From: Hibiscus mutabilis
Taxonomy: Eukaryota; Streptophyta; Magnoliopsida; Malvales; Malvaceae
Direction of reading: 5' to 3'
Length of the DNA stretch: 64,000 bases
Assembly (NCBI GenBank): GCA_019671005.1
Contig: CM033719.1
Span: 23,176,750-23,240,749, forward strand
Part shown: positions 1 through 12,665 of the stretch, piece after piece
Layout of the letters: each line of letters starts with the position of its first letter
Position numbering within the stretch: the first letter of the stretch is position 1
Notes under the pieces: model-generated
Databases searched by the model: none
What the model was told of the DNA's origin: nothing
Seen by the model: the letters and a program-made list of their open reading frames with translations, nothing else
Made by a program: the position numbers and the translations under genes

Positions 1-1130
1 TGCTCGTTTCGTTTCTTTGTGATATCATGCCTTTGCCTTTTATTACTTTTGTTCATGGTGCATGTATGTTTGTTTTAAATGTTGTCTTATTTCCTTGGCA
101 TGTAATGGGTTCTTGTTTGCTAATGTAAATTTCCATGTCATTTTTGTTTTCTTAGGCTATATATTAATGTGTTTTTTGTTACATGTAATACCATGTTTTT
201 ATATATGTGTGTAATTTGTGGGTTACGTTCGCCTCTTACTTTGATTTGTTCGTTTAATACTATGCTACATGTATGCTATGTATATGTTGCATTATGAGAT
301 GTATATATGTGTTTTAGTTTTTTATTATCCTGCATCTTAGGGTCATGTTAGAAGTGGGTAGTAATTTTGTTGCATACTAATACCATGGCATGATACGTGT
401 GCATGTTTTTTTTTCTTTTTTTACATGATAAACTTTATGTAATATGGTGGTAATGTTGTTTTGTCATTTTAGTATCACATCACATATATATGTCATGCAT
501 ATTTTGCATTTTTATATGCATCATAACATGTGTAAATTGGATTTATTAATTTCTTTTTTTGAAATCTTTTTTCTTTCGTGTTTATTCATGATAAACTAGG
601 CACTTGTTCATGTTTTATTGTTATCCTTGTTTTAAATTTTGTAATATTCATGTTTGATGTTTTAGATCCATGTTAATTTGAATGCATGTTTTTTTTATTT
701 TTCTAAGTTCGCATATCGAGATATATAAATTGTCAATGCGGTACCCTTTTATCCGAGCGTAAACGGGGCCAGTATCAGGCGTAGTGATGGTGGTTGGGCG
801 TTTACTCTCGGATAACGAGGCTTTTAAAATTTACTCGCATATCTAATTAAATGTTAATTAAATTGTCACTTTAATCCGGAAAGTTTAATATTAATAAAGC
901 GGTAATTATTAAAGTACCAATTTTGGGCGATGTGGGGTGTTAATCCTTCCCCATCCGTAACCGACTCCCAAATCCAACAATTTTTAAATCTCTGGTTTTA
1001 CGGTGTCCGGCCCACCTAAGTGGCCGGTGGTGACTCCATTTTTAAAATAAAAAACGGTTTTTCTAAAGGCCCCACGGAATAAATATTTTAATACCAAAAA
1101 ACCACAAACAATGGATAAAACACGTTTTTT
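1..1130. repeat. T-rich non-coding DNA ending like a Tat-type LTR
   Basis: No coding sequence is visible. Bases 1-720 are very T-rich. Bases 720-1060 are more complex and end in a stretch around 1000-1045 (GTGTCCGG, then GGTGGTGACTCC) resembling the LTR-end/primer-binding neighbourhood of plant Tat/Ogre-type gypsy elements. I infer that this may be a fragment of another LTR retrotransposon abutting the Athila-type relict that follows. No target-site duplication or second LTR is visible, so the assignment is weak. Confidence 0.3.
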
Positions 1131-1149
1131 AGCGAAAATGACATCGCTA

Positions 1150-2416
1150 CAATAGTTGACATGCACAAGTGGAATCTGTTTTGCCAGCAAGAAGGGGAGA
1201 TTTATGCCACCATTATTCAACAATTTTACGCTCATCTTGTGACCAAGGATTCTCCCTTCTTGATGATTTGAGGTAAGTGTGTGCATTTTGAAGAGGGGTA
1301 TATTAACACTATGTTTGAATTAGATGGTGCAGGGGATGAATATTTTGATTATGTTGAGTCGATTAATGTTGCCAAGAGAAAAAAGTTGTTGGCAGACTTG
1401 TGTGAGCCTTGCACGGCATGGACAATGTCATCAAAGGGGCATCGTACGGTAAAGAGGTTGGTGTTGAAACCCCAATAGAGAGGATGAAATCACTTTGTCA
1501 AGGAAAATCTGATGCCAACATCTCACAACGAGACTGTATCGAAATAGCGGCTGATCCTATTGCATTTCATCGTTATAGGGCGCAAGATTAATGTTGGCAA
1601 GATCATTATTGATGAAACTTACAAATGTGCAGCAAAAGGTAATGGCAGTCTGTTCTTTCCTTTGTTGATTTCTAACATTTGCATGCTCTATGGTGTTCCC
1701 AAGCTTGATACAGATAAAGACAAATGATCAAGGGAATAACATTTATAGTTGTTATATGGAGAAATCTCGTTACTGTCGAGCCAAAGGACAAGGGCAAGGG
1801 AAAGGAAAAAGTGCCCACGCCAAAGCCAAAGGAGTCAAAGGCTGTGTCGAACACTTTACCTAAAATTGTGCCAGACAGTTCACTGGCAATGTTGTCCCAA
1901 ATTCACCATCGCCAGGAGATTATTCTCCGAAAGCTAGAGAAAGCTGAGGAGCTCAATGTCAAGATGCGACATTACATAAAGTCCAGGGTTGTTATAATTA
2001 GGAAGGCTCTTAAAAATTGTCAACTGATTTCGTGCCAGAATTTCCATACTTCCTTGCCTTGCCCTCTACCAACGACAATGCCATGACAACTAGTCTAGTT
2101 CATACCCCATCTGATGCCACAGTTCTATTGTCCAGTACAAGCTGATTTTGACAGTTCTAATTCATCATCTGAATCAAAGGAAACCAAAGCCATGTCTCCA
2201 GTGACACCTGCTATACATACGTCATCTGATGCCACCGATGCACCTGTCGCGTCAGAACCTACCAAGAAAAAAGAGGAAGTTAGAGTCTCCACTGCCACTT
2301 CAAAACATAGCTTGAAAAGAAAGAAGCACATGGCCCCTGATCGTGGCCCCTTTGTGAAAAGAAAGACCCACGTCACACGAGAAGAAGTCTCTGAAGGGGA
2401 GTCATCTTCTATCTAA
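1150..2416 (+). pseudogene. Decayed Athila 3' ORF (plant transposon protein type)
   Basis: Broken copy of the ORF downstream of integrase in Athila-type elements, matching 61860-63047 segment by segment. Recognisable pieces include FELDGAGDEYFDYVES (1281-1478), a stretch rich in Lys/Pro (from about 1790), the LRKLEKAEELNVKMRHYI segment (about 1925-1975) and a basic KRKKH tail near 2320. Pieces lie in different frames (1281-1478 in one, 1724-2416 in another), with stops in between, so at least one frameshift has occurred. Annotated proteins of this type are called putative plant transposon protein; the molecular function is unknown. The part before the WNLFCQQEGEIYATII-like segment is absent. 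Confidence 0.7.
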
Positions 2417-3452
2417 ACTCCTTTACATTTCATTTCATTGCATTTATATGATCATGCATTTTTATTTTTTCTATTTTTCTTGTATATATATGTTGTTTCA
2501 TGCATTGAGGACAATGCACATCTTGGGTTTGGGGGTGTGCGTTTCCTCACATTTATGCCATGCCATGCATTTCATGTTTAATTTCTGTTGCCATGCCATC
2601 TAGGTCATTTAGAATAGATGCATACCGAACCACTAAAAGAAGAGAAAAAGAAAATTTTGCCTCAGTTTAATTTGTTAGGCTAGTTTAATTTGATCTATGT
2701 GTATGTCCAATGAGAAAATTTTAATCTTTAGTTGTCATGTCATGCCAGCAGAGTAGTATGTCAGGTTAGCTTGACAATTGATCTCTAGTTTAGGGAATTG
2801 AAACTTCACTTAACACGTAGTATGTATCTAGTTCCTTAGCAAACTTAGTCTTTTTGAAACTATGCTCAGATTTAAAAAAAAAATCAAATGGTGTCAGGGT
2901 AAAAGAAACTAATAAGGCAGCAATGTTCTACCAGGGCAATGAAAAAATGAACTTTCCTCTACTTAGGGATAATAAGTTACCTGGGGCTTCATGGTTTGCT
3001 CCCTCTTAGTTCTCAAGTCCAAAACATTAGAGTATGAGTTGAAGAGAAAGCCTAGTGTTGTCTAGATTAAGGTGGGAATTTGTGGTATGCTCCCTCTTAT
3101 CTCTCACGCTAAATAGTGTCACGAAGCAAGCTTAAATTAATGCCAACAGAAACCCTTGGCAAAAAAATGGAAAAAAATCTGAGTTTAGGTAGTAAATTTG
3201 TCTAAAGGAGTGAAAGGATACTTGATACATATGGCCTACACACTTTGCACTCTTCATAAACTTAGACTAAAGTTATATTGCTGCACTTGAATTACTGCCT
3301 GCTTAGCATTATTGCACTGAAATATTGAGGACAGAAATAGAGCCAAATTTTGCTTGCCAGTATGTGTTGGCATTCAACCAAAATTTTGTTAAGGTAACAT
3401 TTTCACAGTTTTGTTTTTATTTGTTTGCATTATTTGAGGACAAGCAATGAGT
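2417..3452 (+). other. Non-coding 3' spacer of the Athila-type relict
   Basis: No gene. The stretch aligns well with 63048-64000 of the second family member. It contains a purine-rich PPT-like module at 2501-2538 (GGGTTTGGGGGTGTG preceded by TTGAGGACAATGC) that recurs immediately before the LTR. TGCCA and TGGCA pentamers are frequent. Confidence 0.6.
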
Positions 3453-3464
3453 TAGGTTTGGGGG
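3453..3464 (+). other. Polypurine tract before 3' LTR
   Basis: The tract TAGGTTTGGGGG ends directly at the LTR start TGTTACC. This is where plus-strand DNA synthesis would be primed. It is preceded by TTGAGGACAAGCAATG, and the same arrangement occurs before the 3' LTR of the other Athila family at 51398-51440. Confidence 0.75.
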
Positions 3465-5144
3465 TGTTACCTCTCAAAAAGTACGGTTTTTAATGCCAAT
3501 CTTACAATGCTTTTGCTTGTTTTTAGTTACATTTAGTTGCATTAGGATGTTAAAATCATTCATTTGTATAAGAAGTTTAGAATTCTATCTATGCCAGTGT
3601 GAAGGGTTGTTTTGTTGGCAATTTTGCAGGTTTGGAATAACATTTGGCACAAAAAAGTAGCACAGTAAGGAATGCCAGAGAGAACGTCGAGTGTTGTTGG
3701 CACAGATAGACCAGACAATGTCAAGCACCGGTTGGCAGAGAAGTGAACTTGATATCATGCCAAGAACCCTTGGCAATGCCAGCCCAAAAAAATAGGTCCA
3801 GATCAAGCTGGAAAAAAATAGCATTTGATCAAACTCTAAAAAAAATAGGATGGCGAAAAAATAGGATGCCAAGTTTGTCTGGCACAGATGGGTCGAAAAA
3901 TGCCAAGCTTGGCTACCAAAGGATCGACGGCATATGACGTCAGCCCTAGTGAAAACTTGATCAGCTTATCACCTTGTCAGCTTATCACTTCAAATCTGGA
4001 TAAGATGATCACATCCATTATCCCTTGCGCATTCAATTCAAACTCAAAGGCTTATCATATGCCCTCATTGCACGCCTATTTAAAGACCAACCAAGCAAGC
4101 ATTCGATGAGTGGGTTTTTGGGGATTTTTGGTGGTGCTTGATCGTGAGTGATCGGAGTGAGGAGTTGGATTTCAACGATTGACAACCGGTCGCACCAAGG
4201 AGGGGAGTTCAACCACTTGGCTGAGAGCCTGGATCTTGAGGGCTGCATCAAGAGACCCCTCTTGCATATTCTCTTGCTTTAAGTAGTTTTAATTTTCTTT
4301 TAATAATGATGTATTTGGAAAACGTTTGTGAATCTTGGGTTAAATCCTTCACCATGAACTAATCTAATAGTTGGTGGGGGATGTTTTGCGTTGAAAGCTA
4401 TTTTATGTTTTAGTTTTTAATAATAAATATGTGTTTGGCATTGTTTTATCTATTCGGCATACTTTAATGTTTTCTAAATACTATGCCAAGCGAGAGCTGG
4501 CACTATTGGCTTATTGCTCCTCAATATCTTAACAGACTTGGGGTGGCAGCGATTAAGTTGTTGAATATTGAGGAGAGAAGCTTCAAGAGAAGTCGTTCAA
4601 GTAGATGAACTTACTTCAGGTGTGAAATCTACCCCTTAGAAGTATAGATTGGATCTTAATCAAATTGGTTTATTTAAAAGCATGCACTACAGAGATATAG
4701 GGGCTTTTACATGATCAATTTAGGGAAATGACCATCGAGGGAGGCTTTGCTAATTTTGAATCTACTCGGCAAACAATGCCAAGATAGGTTGATATTAAAG
4801 GCTGGCACGTCATGAATAGCGTGAAAACCAGGCATTCCCTGCCAACACTCATCATTCATTAAAGCACCATCCTTTCCAACGTCTTTACTCTACTTTTGTT
4901 TCTTTTCTATTCAATTATCTCCAAAACCAACTTCAAAACAAAACAACTTTTTCTCAAGGCAAGTAACAATCAAAGACAACTGAATTCCAAGTTAATCTCT
5001 ATGGGATCGATACTCAGCTTAACTGTTGTATTACTTGCAGACCGTGTATACTTGCACGCAAAAGACTCATCTTGGCACCGTTTTATACTTTTCCAATACA
5101 TATCTTTTGCCCCTTTTGCCAGCACTTCACCTAGAGAGTCTACA
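3465..5144 (+). repeat. 3' LTR of Athila-type family 1
   Basis: About 1.68 kb, from TGTTACCTCTC to GAGAGTCTACA, so it has TG...CA ends. It aligns end to end with the 5' LTR at 42269-43794, with several indels. A TATTTAAAG sequence near 4077 could be the TATA region. Translations in this stretch are not genes: no frame is conserved between the two LTR copies. Confidence 0.85.
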
Positions 5145-5279
5145 CACCTCTCACTGCGGTAAGCACCCATAAAAAGTATTTTGAGAGATGAGATCATTCA
5201 AATTGCATGAGTCTAATGATCATAAAGCACAACTTTTTAGATGTCTTTAGTAGTACAAATCTAAAAGGATTACTCATAC

Positions 5280-5770
5280 TAAGGGTTTGCTTGATGAAAT
5301 TAAGAAATGTTTTATCCACAATGTTAAGGTTAACATGACATTACTTATGTCTGCTTTGATGTCTATGAAATATAAAGGTCAAGGAAATGTGAGAGAGTAG
5401 ATTATGAAAATTCTTAATATTGTTTCAAAATTTAAGGCACATAGGATCAAACTTTCTAACAATTGTTTGTTATTATGATTTTGGTACCACTTCATATACA
5501 ATTTAACCAATTTAAAATTAGTTACAATTGTCAAAAAGAGAAATAGACTGTAATTGGCTCATTTCTCATTGTGTTCAAGAGGAAGAAAGGTTGAACCATT
5601 ACAAGTGCAAAGGTAATCATTTGGTTAGTGCTCATTTAGTTAGTGTCTCTAAGAATGAGGACAATAAAAGAAATTATTAGAATAAATTTGCTAGGGTCCA
5701 ACTCAAAAGAAACAACAGTAAGTTACAAACGGTTGATTTCTTTTGTAACAAGTTAGGACACATGTGAAGT
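5280..5770 (+). pseudogene. Copia gag remnant
   Basis: Read across frames, the DNA gives LDEIKKCF, LMSALMSMKYKGQGNVRE, IMKILNIVSKFKAHRIKLS and later LAHFSLC/VQEEERLNH, in the order known from plant copia gag (UBN2-type). A decayed zinc-knuckle remnant, FFCNKLGHM, ends near 5765. At least three stops and several frame changes disrupt it. Confidence 0.7.
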
Positions 5771-6590
5771 AATTAAACTTTAAATGTGAGCAACCACTTT
5801 GGTTATTTTCAGTGATCCATGGGTAGTAAGTTTTATGATCCCACAATTAAGAATTATTTAATGAGAGGTCTATAACTCTTTTAGGATGTTGAGTTTGAAG
5901 GGAGAAATAAGGTTAGATACATTGCTTTTGAGGAGAAATTGGATTATGATATAATTCATACTATCACTTTTGATGATGTTTAGGTTTTTACACCTATCAT
6001 TAATGAAGAAGTGAATCAAGTACCTCAGTAAAACAATGTTGAGCAACTCTCATTCAAGATAAGGTAATTGTTTCGGAAGAACAAACTCAAAAACCTTAAA
6101 AACAAGTTTCATTAAAGAGATCCACGAGATAAAAGAGAAATACTATTCCATATTATTATATTGTATTTCCTCAAGAAAATAAGGATAACAATGGAATGAT
6201 AGAAAATGACTCAATCATTTTTATTAGGCCATAAAAGTTCTAACTCTCAAAAGTAGATTGGTGTCATACAAAAAGAGTATAATTTTATGCAAGACAATAA
6301 AGTTTAAGAACTTGTCTCATTACCTTAAGGTGCAAACCAATTGGTTGTAAATGGATATTTAAAACCAATAGGTATGAAAATGGTAAGTTGGATAAGTATA
6401 AGCATGTCTTGTATATAAATGATGTACTCTAAAAGAAGAAATTAATTTTGTAGAGAGACTTTCTCTCAAGTTTCATTAAAACACTCTTTCAAGATAATTA
6501 TTATACTTGCTGCTCGTTTTAGTCTTAAGCTACATTAGATAGATGTTAAGCTTGTTTTTCAATGGCAACATTGTAAAACAATTTATATGG
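5771..6590 (+). other. Decayed middle of copia element
   Basis: This lies where protease and integrase should be. I see only stop-rich AT-rich sequence and cannot place a catalytic motif. It joins gag and RT remnants of one element, so it is probably the same element with large losses. Confidence 0.4.
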
Positions 6591-6599
6591 TAAAATCAT

Positions 6600-7330
6600 A
6601 GAGTTGTATCTTATGATACAATATCAATGATATGTAAATTAAAGAAATCTATCTATGAGCTTAAGTATACCTCGCGCAAATGGTATTACAAGTTTCACCA
6701 ATTGGTTACCTCATTCGGTTTTGAGATAAATTTGGTTGACAATTGCATATGCTACAAGTTCAGTGGGAGTAAACCAAGTGATACTCATATTGCTAAAGAA
6801 TACAATTTTTTTCTTACCCAATGCCCTAAAAGTAACCTTGAAATTTAGAAAATATAAATGATTCCATATGCATAAGCTATTGAGAATCTAATTTATGTTC
6901 AAGTATGTATGCGTTCGAATATTGCATACATTGTTGGAATGTTAGACAAATATTTAAACAAATCTAGTATGACCATTGGATAGCAGCCAATAGGGTTATG
7001 ACATATCTTTAGAGAACAAAAATTACATGCTCACATATTGGAGTTCTGGTAAGTTAGAGATCATCAAGTTTACGGACTTCGACTCTATTAGAATATTGAT
7101 GCAAAAGAATTTTGTCACATGGGCTGCTAATTATAGATTGAATAGAAAGACCACTTTAGTTATTTTGTGATAATAAATATGAATTCATTTATTCTATAAA
7201 CAATAGGAACACTTCCAATTTGAAGCACATAAATATTAAGTTCCTAGTTGTTAAAGAAAATTCAGAGTGGTTGTGTGTCTATAGAGTATGTTGGTACAAA
7301 CTCCATAATTGCACGTTTATTAAGAAACTG
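6600..7330 (+). pseudogene. Copia reverse transcriptase / RNase H remnant
   Basis: The frame at 6627-6848 reads KLKKSIYELKYTSRKWYYKF followed by FHQLVTSFGFE, the typical copia RT segment. Further on come a MIPYA..AIENLIYVQVCMRSNIAY segment and an RNase H segment (LCDNKY, then NTSNLKHINIKF, near 7170-7235). The YVDD box is not readable and stops are frequent. Non-functional. Confidence 0.75.
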
Positions 7331-7407
7331 ACACCCCAGGTCTTTTATGAGCACACTACTCATGTGGGTGTAATGTTATGTAAGGATATTCAGTTTTAGT
7401 GGGAGTT

Positions 7408-8306
7408 TGTAATTTTGAAAAATGTTCATTTGTTTTAGACACAATTTCGGTTACTTAAGTTTAAGGATATTTTAATATCACTTTCTGCAGAAATAAAGTT
7501 CTTTTGGTTTATGCACACTCTGAATTTAGTAAAGTTTGATCTCACTAAGGTTTAGGAGGACCAGCTGGAAATATACATGTTCGGTTCACATTTCATGTAA
7601 TTTTTCTTGCTACGCATCCATGATTGATCTATGTCATTTGACTATATTTGTATATGTGACCAATGATGGGTCTAGTCATAATTGATATGGCAAAGGCTGC
7701 TTTGATCCTATATGGATATAGTTGATGGACAAGATTGTTATAGAATACCTATTATATAATAGCAAATTTTTTACTCATAAAGTTGTACATTTATCAGGAA
7801 ACATATGTTGCCAAAGTGGAAGATTGTTGGATTAAAATCCATAATTGTGGGCACATATGTAAAATGTATGATGCTATTATAAAGTATGACACAAAATTAA
7901 GTGACCAATTATGTTAAGCGTGTCATGGGTATTAAAGTTTCATGGAAATAAAAGTGTAGATACCATAAGATATATTTATAATTCAATGAGGGGCAGAGTT
8001 ATAAATATTTAATAGGTGATTATTAAATCAACTATATAAAGAGGTAGTGGTCCCCAAGAAATAGGTTAACTTGTTTTTCTCTCCTTCCCCATCAAAGAGT
8101 TTTACGTCAAGAGACAACCTATCTTCCTGGAAGATCACAACCACCTTCTAGGCAATCTTCATCAAAAGATTCAAGGTTTTCAGTCCATCAATGAATTTAG
8201 GTACGCTTCCACATCTAGTATTTTATTTAGTTTATTTTTCTTGATCATTTGAAATGATAAATCATGGTTATTAGGTTTCATATTAATTTATGATTTGTTT
8301 CTAACA
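7408..8306 (+). repeat. Probable copia 3' LTR
   Basis: It starts at TGTAATTTTG just after the purine-rich AGTGGGAG and ends at CTAACA (8306), about 0.9 kb. A TATATAAA box at 8033-8040 and a pyrimidine-rich stretch (8077-8095) are placed as a promoter and leader would be. The 5' LTR partner is not in the window, so both edges are inferred. Confidence 0.45.
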
Positions 8307-8478
8307 GTTGTGACAAGCTTTGGAGCTTTGCTTTGAAACTCTGTTATGATACTATACTATGACATTTTGGAGCTTCTAGCTCACTATGAAATTATGATTT
8401 AATGTTTTGGAGCTATATCATCATATGTTATATAAAGAATAAGTTAAATGACAACTTTGGATACAATTTAACTTTGGA

Positions 8479-8900
8479 TTAACATCCGATCTCGATCAAG
8501 ATCTGAAGCATTACATTCGGGTCACCCAAATCCTACCCAACAAAATTTTCATTTAAAACCCTTATAGAGAATAAATAAGGCTTCACTATCTATGAGTCAT
8601 CATCTAGCTGACACTAGCTAGAGTTCTTAGATCACCTATCTCAAGGCATCAACAAGTCTAAAGAAGTCTTACATGTTCCACAATGTTTCTCCATACTCGA
8701 GGTCACTTAGCCTATCGAGTTACTAGAGCTCACTCAGTCTATCGAGTTAAATATATTCATAAGCTATCATTCATAGCATCCACACATCATACACAAATAA
8801 ATCTATACATCACATACATAAAGGCCAACGAAGCCCTACTTTACCCGTGCTCACATAGTTATCGGGTTACTCATGCTCACACAGTCGTCGGGTTAAATAG
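8479..8900 (-). repeat. 3' LTR of Tekay-type element, distal piece
   Basis: Aligns with 18620-19415 of the intact 5' LTR, with a large gap. Both have TCTGAARCATTAYATT near the end, then the GTCATCATCTA and TCTCAAGGCATCAA blocks and the repeated CCTATCGAGTTA segments. It stops at 8900, where a solo LTR begins, and resumes at 15181. Confidence 0.75.
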
Positions 8901-9152
8901 TGTAACCCCTTCGACCCGGCCTAGACGCCAGACTGAACCGAGCAAGCTATATTGGGTTTGCCGCAACAAATCCAAAATAATTAACTCGAATTAGGTCCTG
9001 TTTTTCTATTTATCTTTCCTAGATGCAACATTATAACCTAGGGTATACATATTGTAACGGTTATAAAACTCGATCGAAACGGTGTCGGAACAACATCCAA
9101 ACGTACAAGTTTGCAATTTAGGGACCAAAATGCAAATCTAGAAAATTACAAG

Positions 9153-12100
9153 TGTAATGCCCTGGTTTTGGGGCTAGGAGTTTTCCTAGTGGTTTATACG
9201 GTCCGGTGGACCAGGATTAGAGATTCGAGTCAGGTTCGGGATTAAAATTGGAACAAATAATTTTGGTGAAAGAAAATTATGGGAAAATATCTAAAAATCA
9301 TTATTTAATTTATGGATTTTTTTTGTAAAGTCAATTTTGGAAAATGGAATTTGGAAATTGGACATTTTGGCTAGTGACCAAAATGTAAAGACTAAAAACT
9401 ATTTTTAGTGACTATTTTGAAAAATGGTCAAATCTTAGAATCTTTAAGGAGCTATTTTATCAAACTTTAATATCAAATTTTCCTCTCATTTAGGATTATT
9501 TTAAAATGGTTTTAATTGGGTAATTAAAAGAGAATTAACTAAAAGGTAGTTATTTCCTTAAAACTAAAAATTTACGTAACTTTTTCTCCTAAACTTTTAT
9601 CTCAAAGTTCTTCAGCCAAACACTCACTTTTTCATCCAAAATCTGAGGTAGCACTCTTGATTTCTTATATTCTTGTTTCTTAATTGATTATTTAACTTTG
9701 CTTTGCAAAACCTCATTGAATTTCTTTGTTTTCAAGATTTAGAACATCCAATTGAGAGGGAAATCACTCATTAGAGGTAAGGTTCGTTCTTCTCCTCTAA
9801 TGAATGGTCCTTTACTGAAATTCCCAAGCTTTAATGAAATTCCCAAGTATTTGATACTTGTTTAATGTTTTCTAATGAATTTTGATGAGTTAATTGTAGT
9901 AATTGATTAAATCAAGGTTCAATTGATGAGATTAAGTGATTTCCATTTTGGATCTGTTTTGTTAGGTTCTTGATTTGTTATAATAATAATTTTGAAGTTT
10001 TATAATGTTAATAAGTTGGTTTTAACATTAGAATCCCGAAGCTATGTGAATCTCTAATTTTCTAGGTTGATAGTTAGGTGTTTTTGAGGAGTTGTAGTGG
10101 TTAATTGAATGCTAAAAATATAAGGATGCTTGAGAAGTGTTTTTGATTGTTAATTGATGATAATTGAAGTTTTGAAATGTTTGATTGTCACTGGGCTAAG
10201 TTCGGAAGAGGTTTGTTGTTAATTTTGGAAGTTGTTGAGTGGTTTTGGGTAGGAGATGTTGAGTTTTAGTGTTGTTGTAATGTTAATTGCATTTTGATGC
10301 AATGTACCTCTATTTTGTGTGGCAAAAAGTAGGGGAATTTGGTCCTCAAGCTTGAACGTGAGTTCTGGAAGCTTTAGAGGCGTGATTGTCTCAGCGGCAA
10401 GCGAGGCGTTGCGAGTCGGTGAGTAGAAACGTATTTTCGACTTTGCAAAGGTTTGAAAGTTGTGTTTGGGAGTTTAGATCGAGCTTGAAATACTAATCTA
10501 AGATCAAAAGTAAGTACATGATGAATTCTCTCTCAAACTCAGTTTTGGCAATAGCTTGATGCACTTGTTTTACATGTTTTGATTACTCACTGTATATGCT
10601 TATTTTGAGCATGATTTAATACTGGAAATTGGTTTTGAAATGATATTGATGCATTTGGAAATAATGCATGTTTGGCTAATGTTTATGAAAATTGTTCAAT
10701 GCAAAGGTTGTTGCATTGGTTTAATGGTTTTGGGTGATGTATGTGAAAATAGTGAGTTGTTGGTGTTGAAATGAATTATATTGGCAAGTGATGTTATGAA
10801 ATGGTTTGAAAAAAATCGGATATAGTTGGCCAGCCATAGGATTGATAGTGCACTATAAAAAGGCACATTAGAGTACCCCAACGGTCGAGGGGTTGTATGG
10901 TACCAAAGACTCCCGTTAGTAGATTAAACATTGTACCGATGAGTGGTGTTGAGGGGTTTATGTGTACCGAATACTCCACCACGGGTGTCACAGCGGTGGA
11001 GGGGTTTATGTTACCGAATACTCTTGTGTGTGAAACGTGTGTTACCGGTAGATTATTTTTTAAGTGTTGTGGGAAAACTTGTTGAATCCGTGTATCTGAT
11101 GTTACGTTTTGGTAAAAGGAACTTGGTAAATGAATACTTGGAAGCCAATATAATTATTTATGTATCATGAGATGGATTATGTTGTTTAATGTGATTTAAA
11201 CATGTTTTACTCTTTAAGCCTTGCATTGGTAGTATGCATGTGAAAGCTTAAATTGAGGGTAGAAAATGAGATTTTGATGTGTGATCCATGATACATGTTG
11301 CATATGGTTTAATATGTTGTTTTGGAAATGTTAAGTGCATGATTTTGGTAAGGCATGATAATGTGATGGTGTTTAAAAGAGCTTTGAAATGTATTTTACA
11401 AGTGTATAGTGAAATGGTTTTGAAATGCATTGATGATGGTTGTTCTTTGAGCATTTCTCACTAAGCCTAGTGTGCTTATGCTCTCTTTTTCATCAATGCA
11501 GAAAATTAAGGTTCGAGGCAGCGAAGAAGAAAGGAAGTAAACTCCAAGACTTGAATTCAAAGTATGGTTTGGACATCAAAAATAGTAACAATGGCAATGT
11601 GTCGATTAAGGGTTTGGGAGGGTTTTGATGAACTCCCTGTTGTTGCAAGTTGTCTTTGCTATTTTGGACTTGTAATATGCTTTAAGTGATTGGGATATGG
11701 TTGGTTTGATGCTTTGGATGTGGACTAGGAAGCATGCCTCTAGATTTGATTGCTTGAGTATGCTAGATATTCTATGTTGGCTTTTGGTGATGTTATTATA
11801 TTGATTAAACATGTTGATGATGTTTAGTGATGATTAGATAAGTGGAAAGCTTGATTGAGGTGTGCCAAAGTGTCATCTGTTGGACTTAGAGGTCATTACA
11901 AGCCTCTGAGTACTGGTACGGGTACCTCAGGATCGGTATGCGGGGTCTGTATGAGGCTCAAAGTGCTGAAATAAAACTACGTGTATCGATACGCTTACAC
12001 AAGTTTGAGGATCGGTATGCACCCTTCGAATTTAGCAACTCGTACTGGTACGTGGGGTACCGTATCGGTATGCATTTTTGTTAATGGAATCCAGAGTTTG

Positions 12101-12665
12101 GAAAAATAAGAAGGGGATCGGTACGAGTCAAAGTTGTACTAGTACGGGGGTGGTCAACACACCGTATTGATACGTGCCTTAATGTATCAATACGCTAAGC
12201 CGTTATATCTGTTAACCTGTATCGGTATGGCCTTGCCAGTATCTGTACGCTATGTTGTTTTTGTACTATTTGATGATGCTGAAGTTTGGAAATCTTGCAA
12301 TTTGATCCATGTTTGATATGAATGCAATTATTTGAGTTTAAATGTTTGTTTTGGATTGGGAATTGACCTATGGGCATGAAATTGGATTAACTAAAGGTTG
12401 GTAGCCTTAATCTTGTAATTTGTCTGAAGTTTATAAAAATTGCGATTTGGTCCTTAAAGTGAATTGTTGGGAAGTTGATATTGAATCGTAATCTGTTTAA
12501 TATGAAACGTTATTGTTAAGTCGTGTACACATAGGACATTATTAACGCGCATCTAGACAAGATAAAAAAATAGGTTCAGTATAGGGTTTTAGATCGGGTT
12601 TACTTCGGCAAACCTAATATGGCCTTTTAGTCCAGTTTCAGCTAGGTTGGGCTAAGGGGGTTACA
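9153..12665 (+). mobile_element. Solo LTR (plus), 3.5 kb, innermost insertion
   Basis: It runs from TGTAATGCCC to GGGGGTTACA and is flanked by ACAAG (9148-9152) and ACGAG (12666-12670), a 5-bp duplication with one transition. At 3513 bp it is long for an LTR but in keeping with Tekay/Del-type families. The orientation comes from order shared with the 5' LTR at 18620-21216: an ACTAAGC..GCTTATGCTC segment at 11458-11485 precedes the end. It carries a cluster of GTATCGGTAC-like motifs at 11915-12250. No coding sequence. Confidence 0.75.
11915..12255. repeat. Cluster of GTATCGATAC/GTACCGGTAC-like motifs
   Basis: More than ten variants of a near-palindromic decamer (GTATCGATAC, ATCGGTATGC, ACTGGTACG, GGTACCGTATCGGTAT) occur in about 340 bp. 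Similar clusters lie at 12845-12880, 15745-16010 and 19995-20255, each inside a Tekay-type LTR. Confidence 0.7.

Larger units (their letters stand above)
1130..5144 (+). mobile_element. 5'-truncated Athila-type Ty3/gypsy relict
   Basis: Its order matches the 3' third of the element at 42269-64000: decayed 3' ORF (to 2416), non-coding spacer, polypurine tract (3453-3464) and 3' LTR (3465-5144). Alignment with the other copy (about 61825-64000) runs from near 1135 through the spacer, and the LTR aligns with 42269-43794. Gag, protease, RT and integrase are missing. The left edge is abrupt and meets unrelated T-rich DNA, so the 5' part was deleted or replaced. No TSD can be assigned. The copia remnant begins within 100 bp of its right edge, so this element may have inserted into that copia element. 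Confidence 0.8.
5240..8306 (+). mobile_element. Degenerate Ty1/copia retrotransposon
   Basis: Gag, RT and RNase H remnants occur in copia order and are followed by a polypurine-like AGTGGGAG and a probable 3' LTR (7408-8306). A 5' LTR is not visible; the left side meets the Athila 3' LTR at 5144. Every domain carries multiple stops and frameshifts and the middle (protease and integrase) is barely recognisable, so this is the oldest-looking LTR element in the window. Confidence 0.75.

Noticed and set aside
984..1286. 100-residue minus-strand open frame
   Set aside because: It spans the junction of two unrelated pieces and runs antisense to the Athila 3' ORF remnant.
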